Below are positions 40,288 through 48,749 of a DNA stretch of 55,139 bases, piece after piece; the first letter of the stretch is position 1; the number at the start of each line of letters is the position of its first letter. The stretch is from Methanobacteriota archaeon (GTDB taxonomy: Archaea > Thermoplasmatota > Poseidoniia > Poseidoniales > Poseidoniaceae). Under the pieces are notes generated by a model. The model ran no database searches and was not told the DNA's origin. It worked only from the letters and a program-made list of their open reading frames with translations. Made by a program: the position numbers and the translations under genes. The stretch is taken from assembly GCA_018691345.1 (NCBI GenBank), contig JABGTJ010000003.1, positions 1-55,139 on the forward strand, written 5' to 3'.

Positions 40288-43200
40288 ATGTCGAATCGTC
40301 CTCTTCGTGCCGTCGCCTTCGTCCTTGTGCTGCTGTTCGCAAGCATGTCCCCGCTTGCATTGCAAGCTCGTGCTCATCAAAGCATCGTCTTGTCGACTGA
40401 TACCCCTCACGTCATACTCATGGGTGGCGAATCGGGTAACGTGACCTTGAACATTGAAAATAATGCGACCGCCATTGAATCATTCAACGTTACCGTTGAT
40501 ACCACCGGGCTATCGTCCGTATGGCAAATCACCCCAAGCGAGGATACAGTAGACAATGTATTCCCTACTTGGAGTAAAAATACAACCATTGTCGTTCGAC
40601 TCAGCGAGGGCGCTTTACCCAGCGATAGTGGCTCTTTTGACATTCTCGTTACCGAACCGGATCAAAATTTTACCAGTTCGATAACGGTCTATGTTTCCGT
40701 AGCGCCTTCATTCAATCCATCGCTTGACCTTTCATTGATGGGGGGCCCTTTGACATCGATGGAAGCAGGGACGAACAACACATTCTCTATTGGTGTTGAA
40801 AACCTCGGCTCAGTTGAAGACACATTACTCCTCGATGTAGGATTTGAGCCTGACTTGGCTGCTTGGTGGGCAAATTATACCAATGGCTCCAGCGGTAACG
40901 GAACCGGAAACGGAACTGGAAACGGAACCGGCGGTAACGGTACTGGGAACGGAACCGGAAATGGAACTGGAAATGGAAATGGAACCGGCACCAACACGAC
41001 CTTGACCGTTGACAATGTACTGATGTTTGGTAACAGTTACACACTCTCCAACTCACTTGGCACCATGGTCGAATCGATGGGTGTTACCAACGCCGATGTT
41101 GTTGCAGCGGGTGGGAAAACACTCGCAGGTCACTGGACTGATGTCAATTCGTCAGGGAATAATGCGAACACCACATTACGTGACGCAAGTATTGACTGGG
41201 ACTTCGTCGTCTTACAAGACCAAAGCCAGATTCCTGGATTTAGCAGAACTTCGAGCGATTGGATTTCAAGTAAAAACGGCTCTGTCCACCTCGCTGATGC
41301 GATTACCGCAGAAGGGGGAGAATCCGTCTTGTTCATGACGTGGGGACGACGCAACGGTGATGTTTCAAACCCAGCAATTTACGGAAACTTTACCTTGATG
41401 CAAGAGCGCCTTGAAAGCGGTTATATTGATTACCATGATAACATGACTGCGGCTGGAAATACCGTTTGGATTGCTCCAGTTGGTCTTGCGTTTGAACACA
41501 TCTACAACAACGTTGTAGCAAGCGGATTGAATGCATCAGTTACTGGTAACACTTTCTTTGGATTATACGATTCAGACGGAAGCCACCCCTCTGCTTCAGG
41601 TAGTTACCTGGCTGCTTGTGTCCTCTATGCGACCATGACGGGTAATTCGCCGGTCGGTTCCAACGATACAGTATCTCTTAGTGCAAACCTCAAACTTGAA
41701 CTCCAGCAAGCAGCTGCAGCAACCGTTTTCAACGAAACTTCGCACATCGATTATCCTTGGCAATCTTCTCCATCCACGTCGAGCATGATGATGTCATCTC
41801 CCCGTGGACTCGGTGGAGGTATTCCGAGTGGTTGGAATGTTCAATGGGCCAACGACGAGTATTCGAACATGCCAGCAGGCAGTTCACAAACCGCAAACCT
41901 TCACATTTCAGTTCCAAGTAACGCCGCACCTGACTATTACGGATTTAGATTGTTTAGTGCTTCAACCGGAGGTAATGTATCCACATCCACTTTGCTCGTG
42001 GTTCATGTTAACGAAGACCACCAAATCAGCGTAGCCTTCCTTGATCAAAACGAGCACTTTGTACCTGGACTTTCAGTTGATTCATCGGTGCAAGTTACCA
42101 ACACAGGGAACGCTTTAATCGACTACGATTGGACAATGTCGGTTGAAGATGGTCCTTGTGAAATCATGCTCTCTACTGCAACATCATCCATGGCCCCAGG
42201 TGACATTACTGATGTCGAATTCCAATTGACTGTACATGCTGAGGCCACAAAGTCTGATGTCTGCGATTTGAAATTCGATGGAATTGGCTCATCCAGTTCT
42301 GAACCTCATTCCGCAGAACCATTTTTGTTCACCGTGGATGTTGATGAGTTGGTTGAGTTTGAACTGCTTGGCCCTTCTACCGACCTGGTGGTCACCCCGG
42401 GTACGCCCCTTGAGTACGAGATGCGAATCCTCAACAACGGTAGCGAGGAAGTGTCCTTCTATCTGGATGTACTTTCCACAACCGGTTTGACTACGGCTTT
42501 CACCTCAAGTTCGAGCGTTACTGTGGCTTCAGGAGGCACAGGTGTGTGGAGCATGTCAACAGATGCTGACGCTGGTCAATCCGGCCCATTCATGCAGATG
42601 TTTTCTGTGAGTTATTCGGATACCTCTTCCGCTGTCACCATCGACATTGATGTTTTGGGCGTGAGTGATGCTACCATCTCCGGTCCGTTGGATGGAAGAA
42701 TTCAAATCCGTCCTGGTGAATCGATTTCGACCAATTTCACACTCGAAAATACTGGCACTTCCAACTTAACAGTGACCGCAGCCCTGCTCGGATTGCCTGC
42801 GGAAGTTGAGGCTACATTGAGCCATGAATCTGTAGCCTTAGCGGTTGGAGATTCCATCGAAATACAGCTCATGCTCACCGTTTCTACTTCAGCTTCAGCA
42901 AGCACGCATGAACTCACCTTTGCTTACTTCAATTCCGAAATTTCTGCTGACCTAACGCTCTCTCTACAGATTCAAGAGCGCATCGCTGTATTGCTTGGTT
43001 CCACCGGCACTCGTGTGGTTGCTGGACCGAGTACGGACGCAGTCTATACGTTCGATGCGACGAATTTAGGCACTTCCACCGACACACTCTATGTGAGTTT
43101 GGTCGATAACGGCGCAACAGATTGGTTTGAATTCGAACTCTCAGCAACCTCGCTGCTGCTTGAATCCGGCGAATCGATCTCAGTTACTCTCAATGTGCGA

Positions 43201-44337
43201 GAGATTTCTTCAGGTGCACCAAGCAGCGGCATCGATGTTACCGTTCAACTCCGCTCATCCAGTGATGATTCGGTTGTAACTGAACTCAACTTGACGGTAG
43301 AAGCGCTTGTTGCAGGCGCAGAAATTATCGTTCTTTCCGACGATGATTCTGCTCCACCTTCGGGAGTCATCCACGGAACTGTGGTCGTTACAAACAGCGG
43401 CTCAGGTTCGGACCAATTGCTTCTCAGCACCGTTGGAATAGATTGTGGAGTTTCGACCGTACTCTCACTTGGTGCTGGCGAATCTTCCTCTGCTTTACCT
43501 TGGTCTTGTACCTTGGCTGATGATGCCGAGGCTGGCTTGAAGGAACTACGCTTCCGAGTCACCAGCTCTTCACGAACATCGTTCTCCGACAGCAGTGTTG
43601 AAATCTACACAGTGGAACCAGTATGGGGCGATTCTGGTGTGCTGCAACTGACGTTCGCAGAAAACTCTCTTTCCATACCCGCTTCGGGCGGCTCTTCAAC
43701 GGTTCTTACGGTAACGAACCTCGCAAATGCAATGGTAACTGGAACACTCTCATTGGAAGGTGTTGGTGATGGTCTCCTGGTTAGCGAATGGACGCGACTC
43801 TCAGACAATTCATCATCGAACCAAATTACGCTTTCAGCGGGCTCATCAATGCAATATACGCTCAGTTTGACATCCTTGGTCGCTACCAACGAAGATGCGA
43901 CCTTACGGGCACGTGCTACGTATCAGATTGGAGATGCGACCTCATCGGATACATCCGAAGATCTCACCATCACAATTTTCGGTCCCGAACTGCCTCCAAA
44001 TGGGGTTCAATTGCCGTTTGATGTGGCTCTCAGCCAATCCGATTCGCTCAATGCGATGTTCGGTGGTTGGGGCTTGTCATTGCTCATACTGACGGTGCTT
44101 TATCTGCGCCGTGGGAAGAAGGAATCCATCCTCACAGCAGTGGAAGAACCAAGCGTTGCGGATGAAGGCGAATCCGACGAGGAACCGGTTGCTCTTGGTT
44201 ACAATGAATGTCGACTAGAGGGGGACAAAGTGTCCTGTCCTTCATGCGATGCACGCCTCGGTGTTCCTCGTGGCAGTGAGCCTCCGTTCCGGTTTACATG
44301 CCCGAAGTGTTCGACACTGATTCGTGTCGTTGAATGA
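40288..44337 (+). CDS. Surface protein with SGNH-hydrolase domain, N-glycan-rich linker and cytoplasmic zinc ribbon
   Basis: Encodes 1349 residues. The signal peptide core is AVAFVLVLLFASMSPLAL, with ARA cleavage-like end. An N-terminal beta-sandwich (about 30-200) is followed by a (GNGT)n linker at about 199-237. An SGNH/GDSL-type hydrolase follows (about 245-465), with Ser in VLMFGNSYT, VLQDQSQ and the His of DGSHPSASG, so esterase or sialate/acetyl-ester hydrolase activity is likely. The remainder holds at least six NEW3/CARDB-like beta-sandwich modules (e.g. LENTGTSNLTV, ATNLGTSTDTL). A membrane helix near 1253-1272 leads to a cytoplasmic zinc ribbon with two CPxC pairs (CPSC...CPKC). It is convergent with trmI, whose stop abuts. 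Likely role: de-esterifying surface or environmental polysaccharide. Confidence 0.9.
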   Translation: MSNRPLRAVAFVLVLLFASMSPLALQARAHQSIVLSTDTPHVILMGGESGNVTLNIENNATAIESFNVTVDTTGLSSVWQITPSEDTVDNVFPTWSKNTTIVVRLSEGALPSDSGSFDILVTEPDQNFTSSITVYVSVAPSFNPSLDLSLMGGPLTSMEAGTNNTFSIGVENLGSVEDTLLLDVGFEPDLAAWWANYTNGSSGNGTGNGTGNGTGGNGTGNGTGNGTGNGNGTGTNTTLTVDNVLMFGNSYTLSNSLGTMVESMGVTNADVVAAGGKTLAGHWTDVNSSGNNANTTLRDASIDWDFVVLQDQSQIPGFSRTSSDWISSKNGSVHLADAITAEGGESVLFMTWGRRNGDVSNPAIYGNFTLMQERLESGYIDYHDNMTAAGNTVWIAPVGLAFEHIYNNVVASGLNASVTGNTFFGLYDSDGSHPSASGSYLAACVLYATMTGNSPVGSNDTVSLSANLKLELQQAAAATVFNETSHIDYPWQSSPSTSSMMMSSPRGLGGGIPSGWNVQWANDEYSNMPAGSSQTANLHISVPSNAAPDYYGFRLFSASTGGNVSTSTLLVVHVNEDHQISVAFLDQNEHFVPGLSVDSSVQVTNTGNALIDYDWTMSVEDGPCEIMLSTATSSMAPGDITDVEFQLTVHAEATKSDVCDLKFDGIGSSSSEPHSAEPFLFTVDVDELVEFELLGPSTDLVVTPGTPLEYEMRILNNGSEEVSFYLDVLSTTGLTTAFTSSSSVTVASGGTGVWSMSTDADAGQSGPFMQMFSVSYSDTSSAVTIDIDVLGVSDATISGPLDGRIQIRPGESISTNFTLENTGTSNLTVTAALLGLPAEVEATLSHESVALAVGDSIEIQLMLTVSTSASASTHELTFAYFNSEISADLTLSLQIQERIAVLLGSTGTRVVAGPSTDAVYTFDATNLGTSTDTLYVSLVDNGATDWFEFELSATSLLLESGESISVTLNVREISSGAPSSGIDVTVQLRSSSDDSVVTELNLTVEALVAGAEIIVLSDDDSAPPSGVIHGTVVVTNSGSGSDQLLLSTVGIDCGVSTVLSLGAGESSSALPWSCTLADDAEAGLKELRFRVTSSSRTSFSDSSVEIYTVEPVWGDSGVLQLTFAENSLSIPASGGSSTVLTVTNLANAMVTGTLSLEGVGDGLLVSEWTRLSDNSSSNQITLSAGSSMQYTLSLTSLVATNEDATLRARATYQIGDATSSDTSEDLTITIFGPELPPNGVQLPFDVALSQSDSLNAMFGGWGLSLLILTVLYLRRGKKESILTAVEEPSVADEGESDEEPVALGYNECRLEGDKVSCPSCDARLGVPRGSEPPFRFTCPKCSTLIRVVE
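40882..40999 (+). repeat. Tandem (GGNACCGGNAA)-type repeat encoding a Gly-Asn-Gly-Thr linker
   Basis: Imperfect 12-nt repeats (GGAACCGGAAAC-like) inside the SGNH-protein gene. They encode GNGTGNGTGNGT-type sequence with about seven Asn-Gly-Thr sites plus flanking NGS and NTT, i.e. nine N-glycosylation sequons in roughly forty residues. Synonymous codons vary between copies (AAC/AAT, ACC/ACT), so protein sequence rather than DNA identity seems to be kept. Confidence 0.85.
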
Positions 44338-45126
44338 TTACTCTCGCCGGTAGGCAAGAAGCAAAAATGCAGTATGGCCAAATGGACCATTCACTGGTCG
44401 AACGCCACCTTTGGAGGCTTTGCCCCACTGTCTTTGTATGAGTTCTCCAGCCCATTCAATTTCAAGACCTTGCTCTTCACAGGCAATCCAAGCATTTTCG
44501 AGTTGACTTGTTACTGGGCAATAGCACACCATTCTTCCGCCAATCTTGAGAGACGCTGCAACGGATTGAATGGCCGATGGATGTTCTGGAAGATCGAGAA
44601 TGATTGCATCGAAGGACCGGCTAAGAGCAGAGATTTCTTCGCTGACTTCCTCGATTTCGCCCTCGATGTGATGGTGTGAAGGGAACTCCTCCCAACTTTC
44701 TTTACACCGACGCAGGTTTTCAAGTGCTACATCAGCGTGTTCGCTTCGTGGTTCTACCGTTACGTGAATCCCACTGTCACCGAGAATTCGCGCTATGTAC
44801 ATCGATAAGCCCCCACTGCCTATGCCAGCTTCAAGTACACAGTCGCCTGGTCCAATGCCCATTCGAGAAGTGATAAAACCGGCATCTTTTGCAGAAATAG
44901 TTTGTGCTCGACGTAGCATGCCTTTGCTCATCTCAGGTAACCGTAGCGGTACACGAGTCAATACCTTCTGACCAACAAGAACTTCCTCTCCAATTTCAAT
45001 GCTGGAAAAGAGTTCATTTGCATCGATGACTCCAAGGCCTTTGATTTTCCGAACTCCATCCAACATTTCAACGACGTGAACTCGACCGTCTGCTTCTACA
45101 AACGCTGACCATTTGACTGGGTTCAT
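44338..45126 (-). CDS. trmI: tRNA (adenine-N1)-methyltransferase (position 57/58)
   Basis: SAM-dependent methyltransferase that makes m1A in the T-loop of tRNA. Archaeal enzymes modify A57 and A58. Encodes 262 residues. The N-terminal beta domain (about 1-70) is followed by the family linker MLRRAQTISAKDAGFITSR (about 70-88). The SAM site is CVLEAGIGSGGLSMYIA with acidic VEPRSEH, and the substrate-side motif is ILDLPEHPSAI (the DLPxP element). A C-terminal GGVRPVNGPFGHTAFLL is typical of TrmI. It was probably transcribed from 45126 into the space before the surface thioredoxin gene, which is divergent. Confidence 0.93.
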   Translation of the reverse strand: MNPVKWSAFVEADGRVHVVEMLDGVRKIKGLGVIDANELFSSIEIGEEVLVGQKVLTRVPLRLPEMSKGMLRRAQTISAKDAGFITSRMGIGPGDCVLEAGIGSGGLSMYIARILGDSGIHVTVEPRSEHADVALENLRRCKESWEEFPSHHHIEGEIEEVSEEISALSRSFDAIILDLPEHPSAIQSVAASLKIGGRMVCYCPVTSQLENAWIACEEQGLEIEWAGELIQRQWGKASKGGVRPVNGPFGHTAFLLLAYRRE

Positions 45127-45226
45127 GACCCTGCCAACCCCCCTTGCGTCTAAATCTTGTTGTCCGGGGAAATGTATATCTATTGCGCTTTCATAATCGT
45201 CATTCCTGACAGGAAATAGAGGGTTT

Positions 45227-45232
45227 CATATA
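45227..45232 (+). promoter_or_regulatory. TATA box of the surface thioredoxin-domain gene
   Basis: CATATA (in TTTCATATACTG) centred 25-26 nt before ATG 45255, in an AT-rich 128-bp divergent spacer. This again fits a leaderless transcript. Confidence 0.5.
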
Positions 45233-45254
45233 CTGTCTTGGCTGTGGTGGCATT

Positions 45255-48200
45255 ATGAAGATGCTAGCGCGCCTTGTGGCACTAACGATTACTGCTTTGT
45301 TTATTGGCAGCACGATGACTCATTTTGTTGGTCCAATCGAACACGATTTTGAACCAATTTCACTTGATGATGAACCTGTTACAATGGAGGCTACAAGCCC
45401 TGGACACCCTGTTTTTGCAGAGTATGTAGGAGCATATTGGTGTGGACCATGTCATTCCATGTCAGCTAACCTTCACACCGTTTACGGGACAAACGGTGGA
45501 GGCGGCAGTCAGTCTGAAGACTTCACTTATGTTTCGTATTGGGAGTCTGCTGCCACAGGATGGGGTGCTGACGCACCTATTAACCGAAGAGCCCACATCA
45601 GTCCTTCTGCTTACCCCACCGTCGTATACGGTGACGCTCCCTCCTCGGACACTACATACTACACGAGCAGCAGAGATGTTGCTGGTGCATATCAGAACGG
45701 AGGTCATATGTCCAATCCAAATGACTATTCCTTGAAGGTTTCACAGTCACAAAACGGTAACAACATGGATATTGATATCACCGCAACGTACACAGGATCT
45801 GGTTCGAAAACTGTGTATATCTATGCGGCAATAACTGAAGAAACTTCGCCAGAAACATACAGCGGTAGCCCGAACCCTCATCCTCACCACGTTTGGCAGG
45901 ATTGGTTGTTAAATTCCGGAAGCACTGGCTTTGAATCAGTCACGCTCACCTCGGGAACTCCAGTTACCAAATCTTGGTCGAAGCCAATTTCGACTGTTCG
46001 AGCGGCTTCATCCGGGCAATCCGCTGCAGACAACTTCCTTACAGTTGCAGCACTGCTTGATGGAAGCCACACCTCAAATCGCAATGTACTATCGGCTGCA
46101 GACTCGGAAATGGGTCCTAAACTCGACATAGCGGTTTCAAACTTTGCAGTGAACTCTGCTGAATCCCTGAACTCAGGCTTCGTCGTTGGCGACACACTGA
46201 GCATTGATGCAACGGTTCGAAACATTGGAGACCTTGACTACTCCGATGGCGGTACCCTTGAATTCTACTACAAGAACGGAGCCGAGGAAGTCACAATTTC
46301 TTCATATGCTCTAAACAACCTTAACATTCAAGGAACACAAACCGAACAACACACTTTTGATTCCTCCACTCTCCCAATGGGATGGAAAACTACATTCGGT
46401 GCTAAGGTTACTGGAATCATTGGTGATGTGAGTGGGTCGAACAACGTTGCTCTGCAAGAATTCGACCAAGACCGCCCACCAATTTCAATGAATCCACAAA
46501 TCCAAGGAGACCAACTCATTGAACGGGGTAACCATGCAATGGTTTTGGCAAAGGCTGAACCGAATGATATCATTGACACCACGGCTACCATGTCATTCAA
46601 TGTTGAAATTTCTCCTGCTGGACTCAACCAATGGACCAGCTCAGTCATATCCGGTGGACAGAACGTGGTTTATTCAGGAACAAATAACGAAGGCAGAGAG
46701 TACGTCGTCACACCGTCTGCGGCAATGGCAGCAGGTTGGTATGATGTTCGTGCTCAGGCAGTCGATTCACGTGGACAGGTTGGTGACTGGAAAGTCATCG
46801 ACGGCCAATCTGGTTTTGAACTCAAGAACGGCGCTCCAACCGTCATACCTGATCCTATTCCTTCTGTGATGTGCGACACTCCAACCATGGTTTCGATGGA
46901 TGGGCACATTGTCGACCCTGAAACTCCACTGAAAGACCTCATCGTCACCTCCGTTGACCCTGCATTCATCGCTTGGCACCCTCTCACCGAGGAACTGGAA
47001 GTTAATTTCGCATGGTCAGAAGTCAACGGTTGCCCTCTCGGACAACAGGGACTTGAAGTCTCTATCGATGACGGCGGAGATTACTCTCAAACTGGAGAAC
47101 TACCGTACGGAACTATGTTGTTTAACGTGATTGAAAACGGACAACCTCGATGGAACGGATTGCCTACCCAATCCGTAACAGAGGGCGGTAGCGGCATTCT
47201 TGCTCTTCTACCATATTTGTTTGACACCGATGACTCGGGAACGCCTACATCGGTGGAAGACCTCTCGATTCAACTCATGAGCAATTCCAACGAAGAAGTA
47301 ATTCTCGCTTCCCTTGATGGAACTACCATTGGCTTCCAAACTGTGAACGATGATTCGAACGGACAAGCCGTTCTTACCTTGCGTGCAAGCGACGGAGTGA
47401 AGACTTCCGACGCAACCCTTACAATCAATATTCAGCCAGTGAATGACGCTCCACGCCTTGTTCCTGTCGATGATATCTCCAACCTCACATTGAAGCGAAA
47501 TGCACAACTTGTGATTGACCTTTCCAGCCGTGTAGTGGATGTAGACAATCCTGCAGAAGAAGCATTCATCACCGTTTCTTCCTCTGAAGCAGGTGCTGCA
47601 CGTTACAGTTTCATCGATGGTAGCCTAACTTTAGAGTTTGAACAAACTGGAATGCAAACCGTTACCATTTTGCTCCAAGATAAATTCGACTCTCAATCGT
47701 ATACGCTCAATGTAGACGTCTTTGACGCATATCCATTCCTGGCCTCCAAAGAGGATTCAGACACAGGCTACATGGTCATAGCTCTCGAAGACACATACAT
47801 TGGTCAAACACCTACTGCAATTATGCTTCTTACCGACAACGCACCAACATTTACTTTCATCTCGGTGAATTGGAACATCTGTAACAAACTAACTGGGACT
47901 TGCGATGGTTTGATGCAATACAATTTGGACACTTCCAAATCGAACGTTGGTTGGAGCAATGAACTCATTGTTCCTTCGATCTTGATTCTAGGAGAACTTG
48001 CACGAGAAGACGGTTCACAGTACAAGGATTATTACCAACTCTCGATTACCGCTGTTGACAATAATGGTGATGATTACAAGATGATGTCGGACCTTGTTTG
48101 GGACATTACGGAATCTATGCCTACCATCGAAGAGATGGACGAGGAAATGTTCTCTGGCTACCTTGAAGACCTTATCGTAGACAAGCAAGATATCATTGCT

Positions 48201-48683
48201 CAAATTGATGCACTTGCTGACGGAGAAGACTCCTCAGCATTGGATCTGAAACTCTCAGAACTTGATACGGAACTCGAACTTGCTTGCCAAGATCCTCGTG
48301 CCTCTTGCGCTGAGGAAACTGTTTCAGGTACGTCCCTCGACTCGGAGGGTGGTGAATTAAATCTCGAGATGATTGCACTCATCGGTGGAATTATCCTTGC
48401 AGGTTTGCTTATCGGATTGATGTTCACCCGCAGAGGTAGAGATGTCATGCCGAAAGACGCTTGGAACGACACGGCTTGGAATCCTAACATGGTGCCTGCT
48501 CACGATACAGTCGCTAATTCCATGTACGGTGGTGCCCAAGCAATCTTCCAGCAACCTGTCGCAGTTGCTCCAGCTCCACTCGCTATACCTGGCCCACCAT
48601 TGCCGCCAGGTGGCTTGCCGGCAGGTTGGAGTCCGGAACAATGGGCTTACTACGGCCAGCAATACCTTGACGGTACGCTATGA
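45255..48683 (+). CDS. Surface protein with N-terminal thioredoxin-like domain and Ig/cadherin repeats
   Basis: Encodes 1142 residues. After a signal peptide (LVALTITALFIGSTM) comes an exported thioredoxin-fold domain (about 48-160): AEYVGAYWCGPCHSM gives the CGPC active site (Cys63, Cys66), and SAYPTVVYG holds the cis-Pro. This resembles Omp28-like/TlpA-type extracellular domains. CARDB-like (about 280-400) and cadherin/Ig-like modules (about 540-870, with DTDDSG, VDVDNPAEE and QPVNDAP signatures) follow. A membrane helix near 1037-1056 is followed by a Pro/Ala-rich tail ending LPAGWSPEQWAYYGQQYL, a recurrent marine euryarchaeal C-terminal motif. The lonB gene follows 66 bp after. It may handle disulfides in other surface proteins or act as an adhesin. 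The redox direction (oxidase or reductase) is unknown. Confidence 0.9.
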   Translation: MKMLARLVALTITALFIGSTMTHFVGPIEHDFEPISLDDEPVTMEATSPGHPVFAEYVGAYWCGPCHSMSANLHTVYGTNGGGGSQSEDFTYVSYWESAATGWGADAPINRRAHISPSAYPTVVYGDAPSSDTTYYTSSRDVAGAYQNGGHMSNPNDYSLKVSQSQNGNNMDIDITATYTGSGSKTVYIYAAITEETSPETYSGSPNPHPHHVWQDWLLNSGSTGFESVTLTSGTPVTKSWSKPISTVRAASSGQSAADNFLTVAALLDGSHTSNRNVLSAADSEMGPKLDIAVSNFAVNSAESLNSGFVVGDTLSIDATVRNIGDLDYSDGGTLEFYYKNGAEEVTISSYALNNLNIQGTQTEQHTFDSSTLPMGWKTTFGAKVTGIIGDVSGSNNVALQEFDQDRPPISMNPQIQGDQLIERGNHAMVLAKAEPNDIIDTTATMSFNVEISPAGLNQWTSSVISGGQNVVYSGTNNEGREYVVTPSAAMAAGWYDVRAQAVDSRGQVGDWKVIDGQSGFELKNGAPTVIPDPIPSVMCDTPTMVSMDGHIVDPETPLKDLIVTSVDPAFIAWHPLTEELEVNFAWSEVNGCPLGQQGLEVSIDDGGDYSQTGELPYGTMLFNVIENGQPRWNGLPTQSVTEGGSGILALLPYLFDTDDSGTPTSVEDLSIQLMSNSNEEVILASLDGTTIGFQTVNDDSNGQAVLTLRASDGVKTSDATLTINIQPVNDAPRLVPVDDISNLTLKRNAQLVIDLSSRVVDVDNPAEEAFITVSSSEAGAARYSFIDGSLTLEFEQTGMQTVTILLQDKFDSQSYTLNVDVFDAYPFLASKEDSDTGYMVIALEDTYIGQTPTAIMLLTDNAPTFTFISVNWNICNKLTGTCDGLMQYNLDTSKSNVGWSNELIVPSILILGELAREDGSQYKDYYQLSITAVDNNGDDYKMMSDLVWDITESMPTIEEMDEEMFSGYLEDLIVDKQDIIAQIDALADGEDSSALDLKLSELDTELELACQDPRASCAEETVSGTSLDSEGGELNLEMIALIGGIILAGLLIGLMFTRRGRDVMPKDAWNDTAWNPNMVPAHDTVANSMYGGAQAIFQQPVAVAPAPLAIPGPPLPPGGLPAGWSPEQWAYYGQQYLDGTL

Positions 48684-48749
48684 ACTTAACACAAGTTCAT
48701 ACATGGTTGATTGTAAACCCATAAAGGGGAGCGACGCGGAGGGTACATT

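Noticed and set aside
40882..40999. Short regular repeats that might suggest a CRISPR array or satellite
   Set aside because: No spacers; the repeats are in frame within a surface-protein gene and encode a Gly/Asn/Thr linker.
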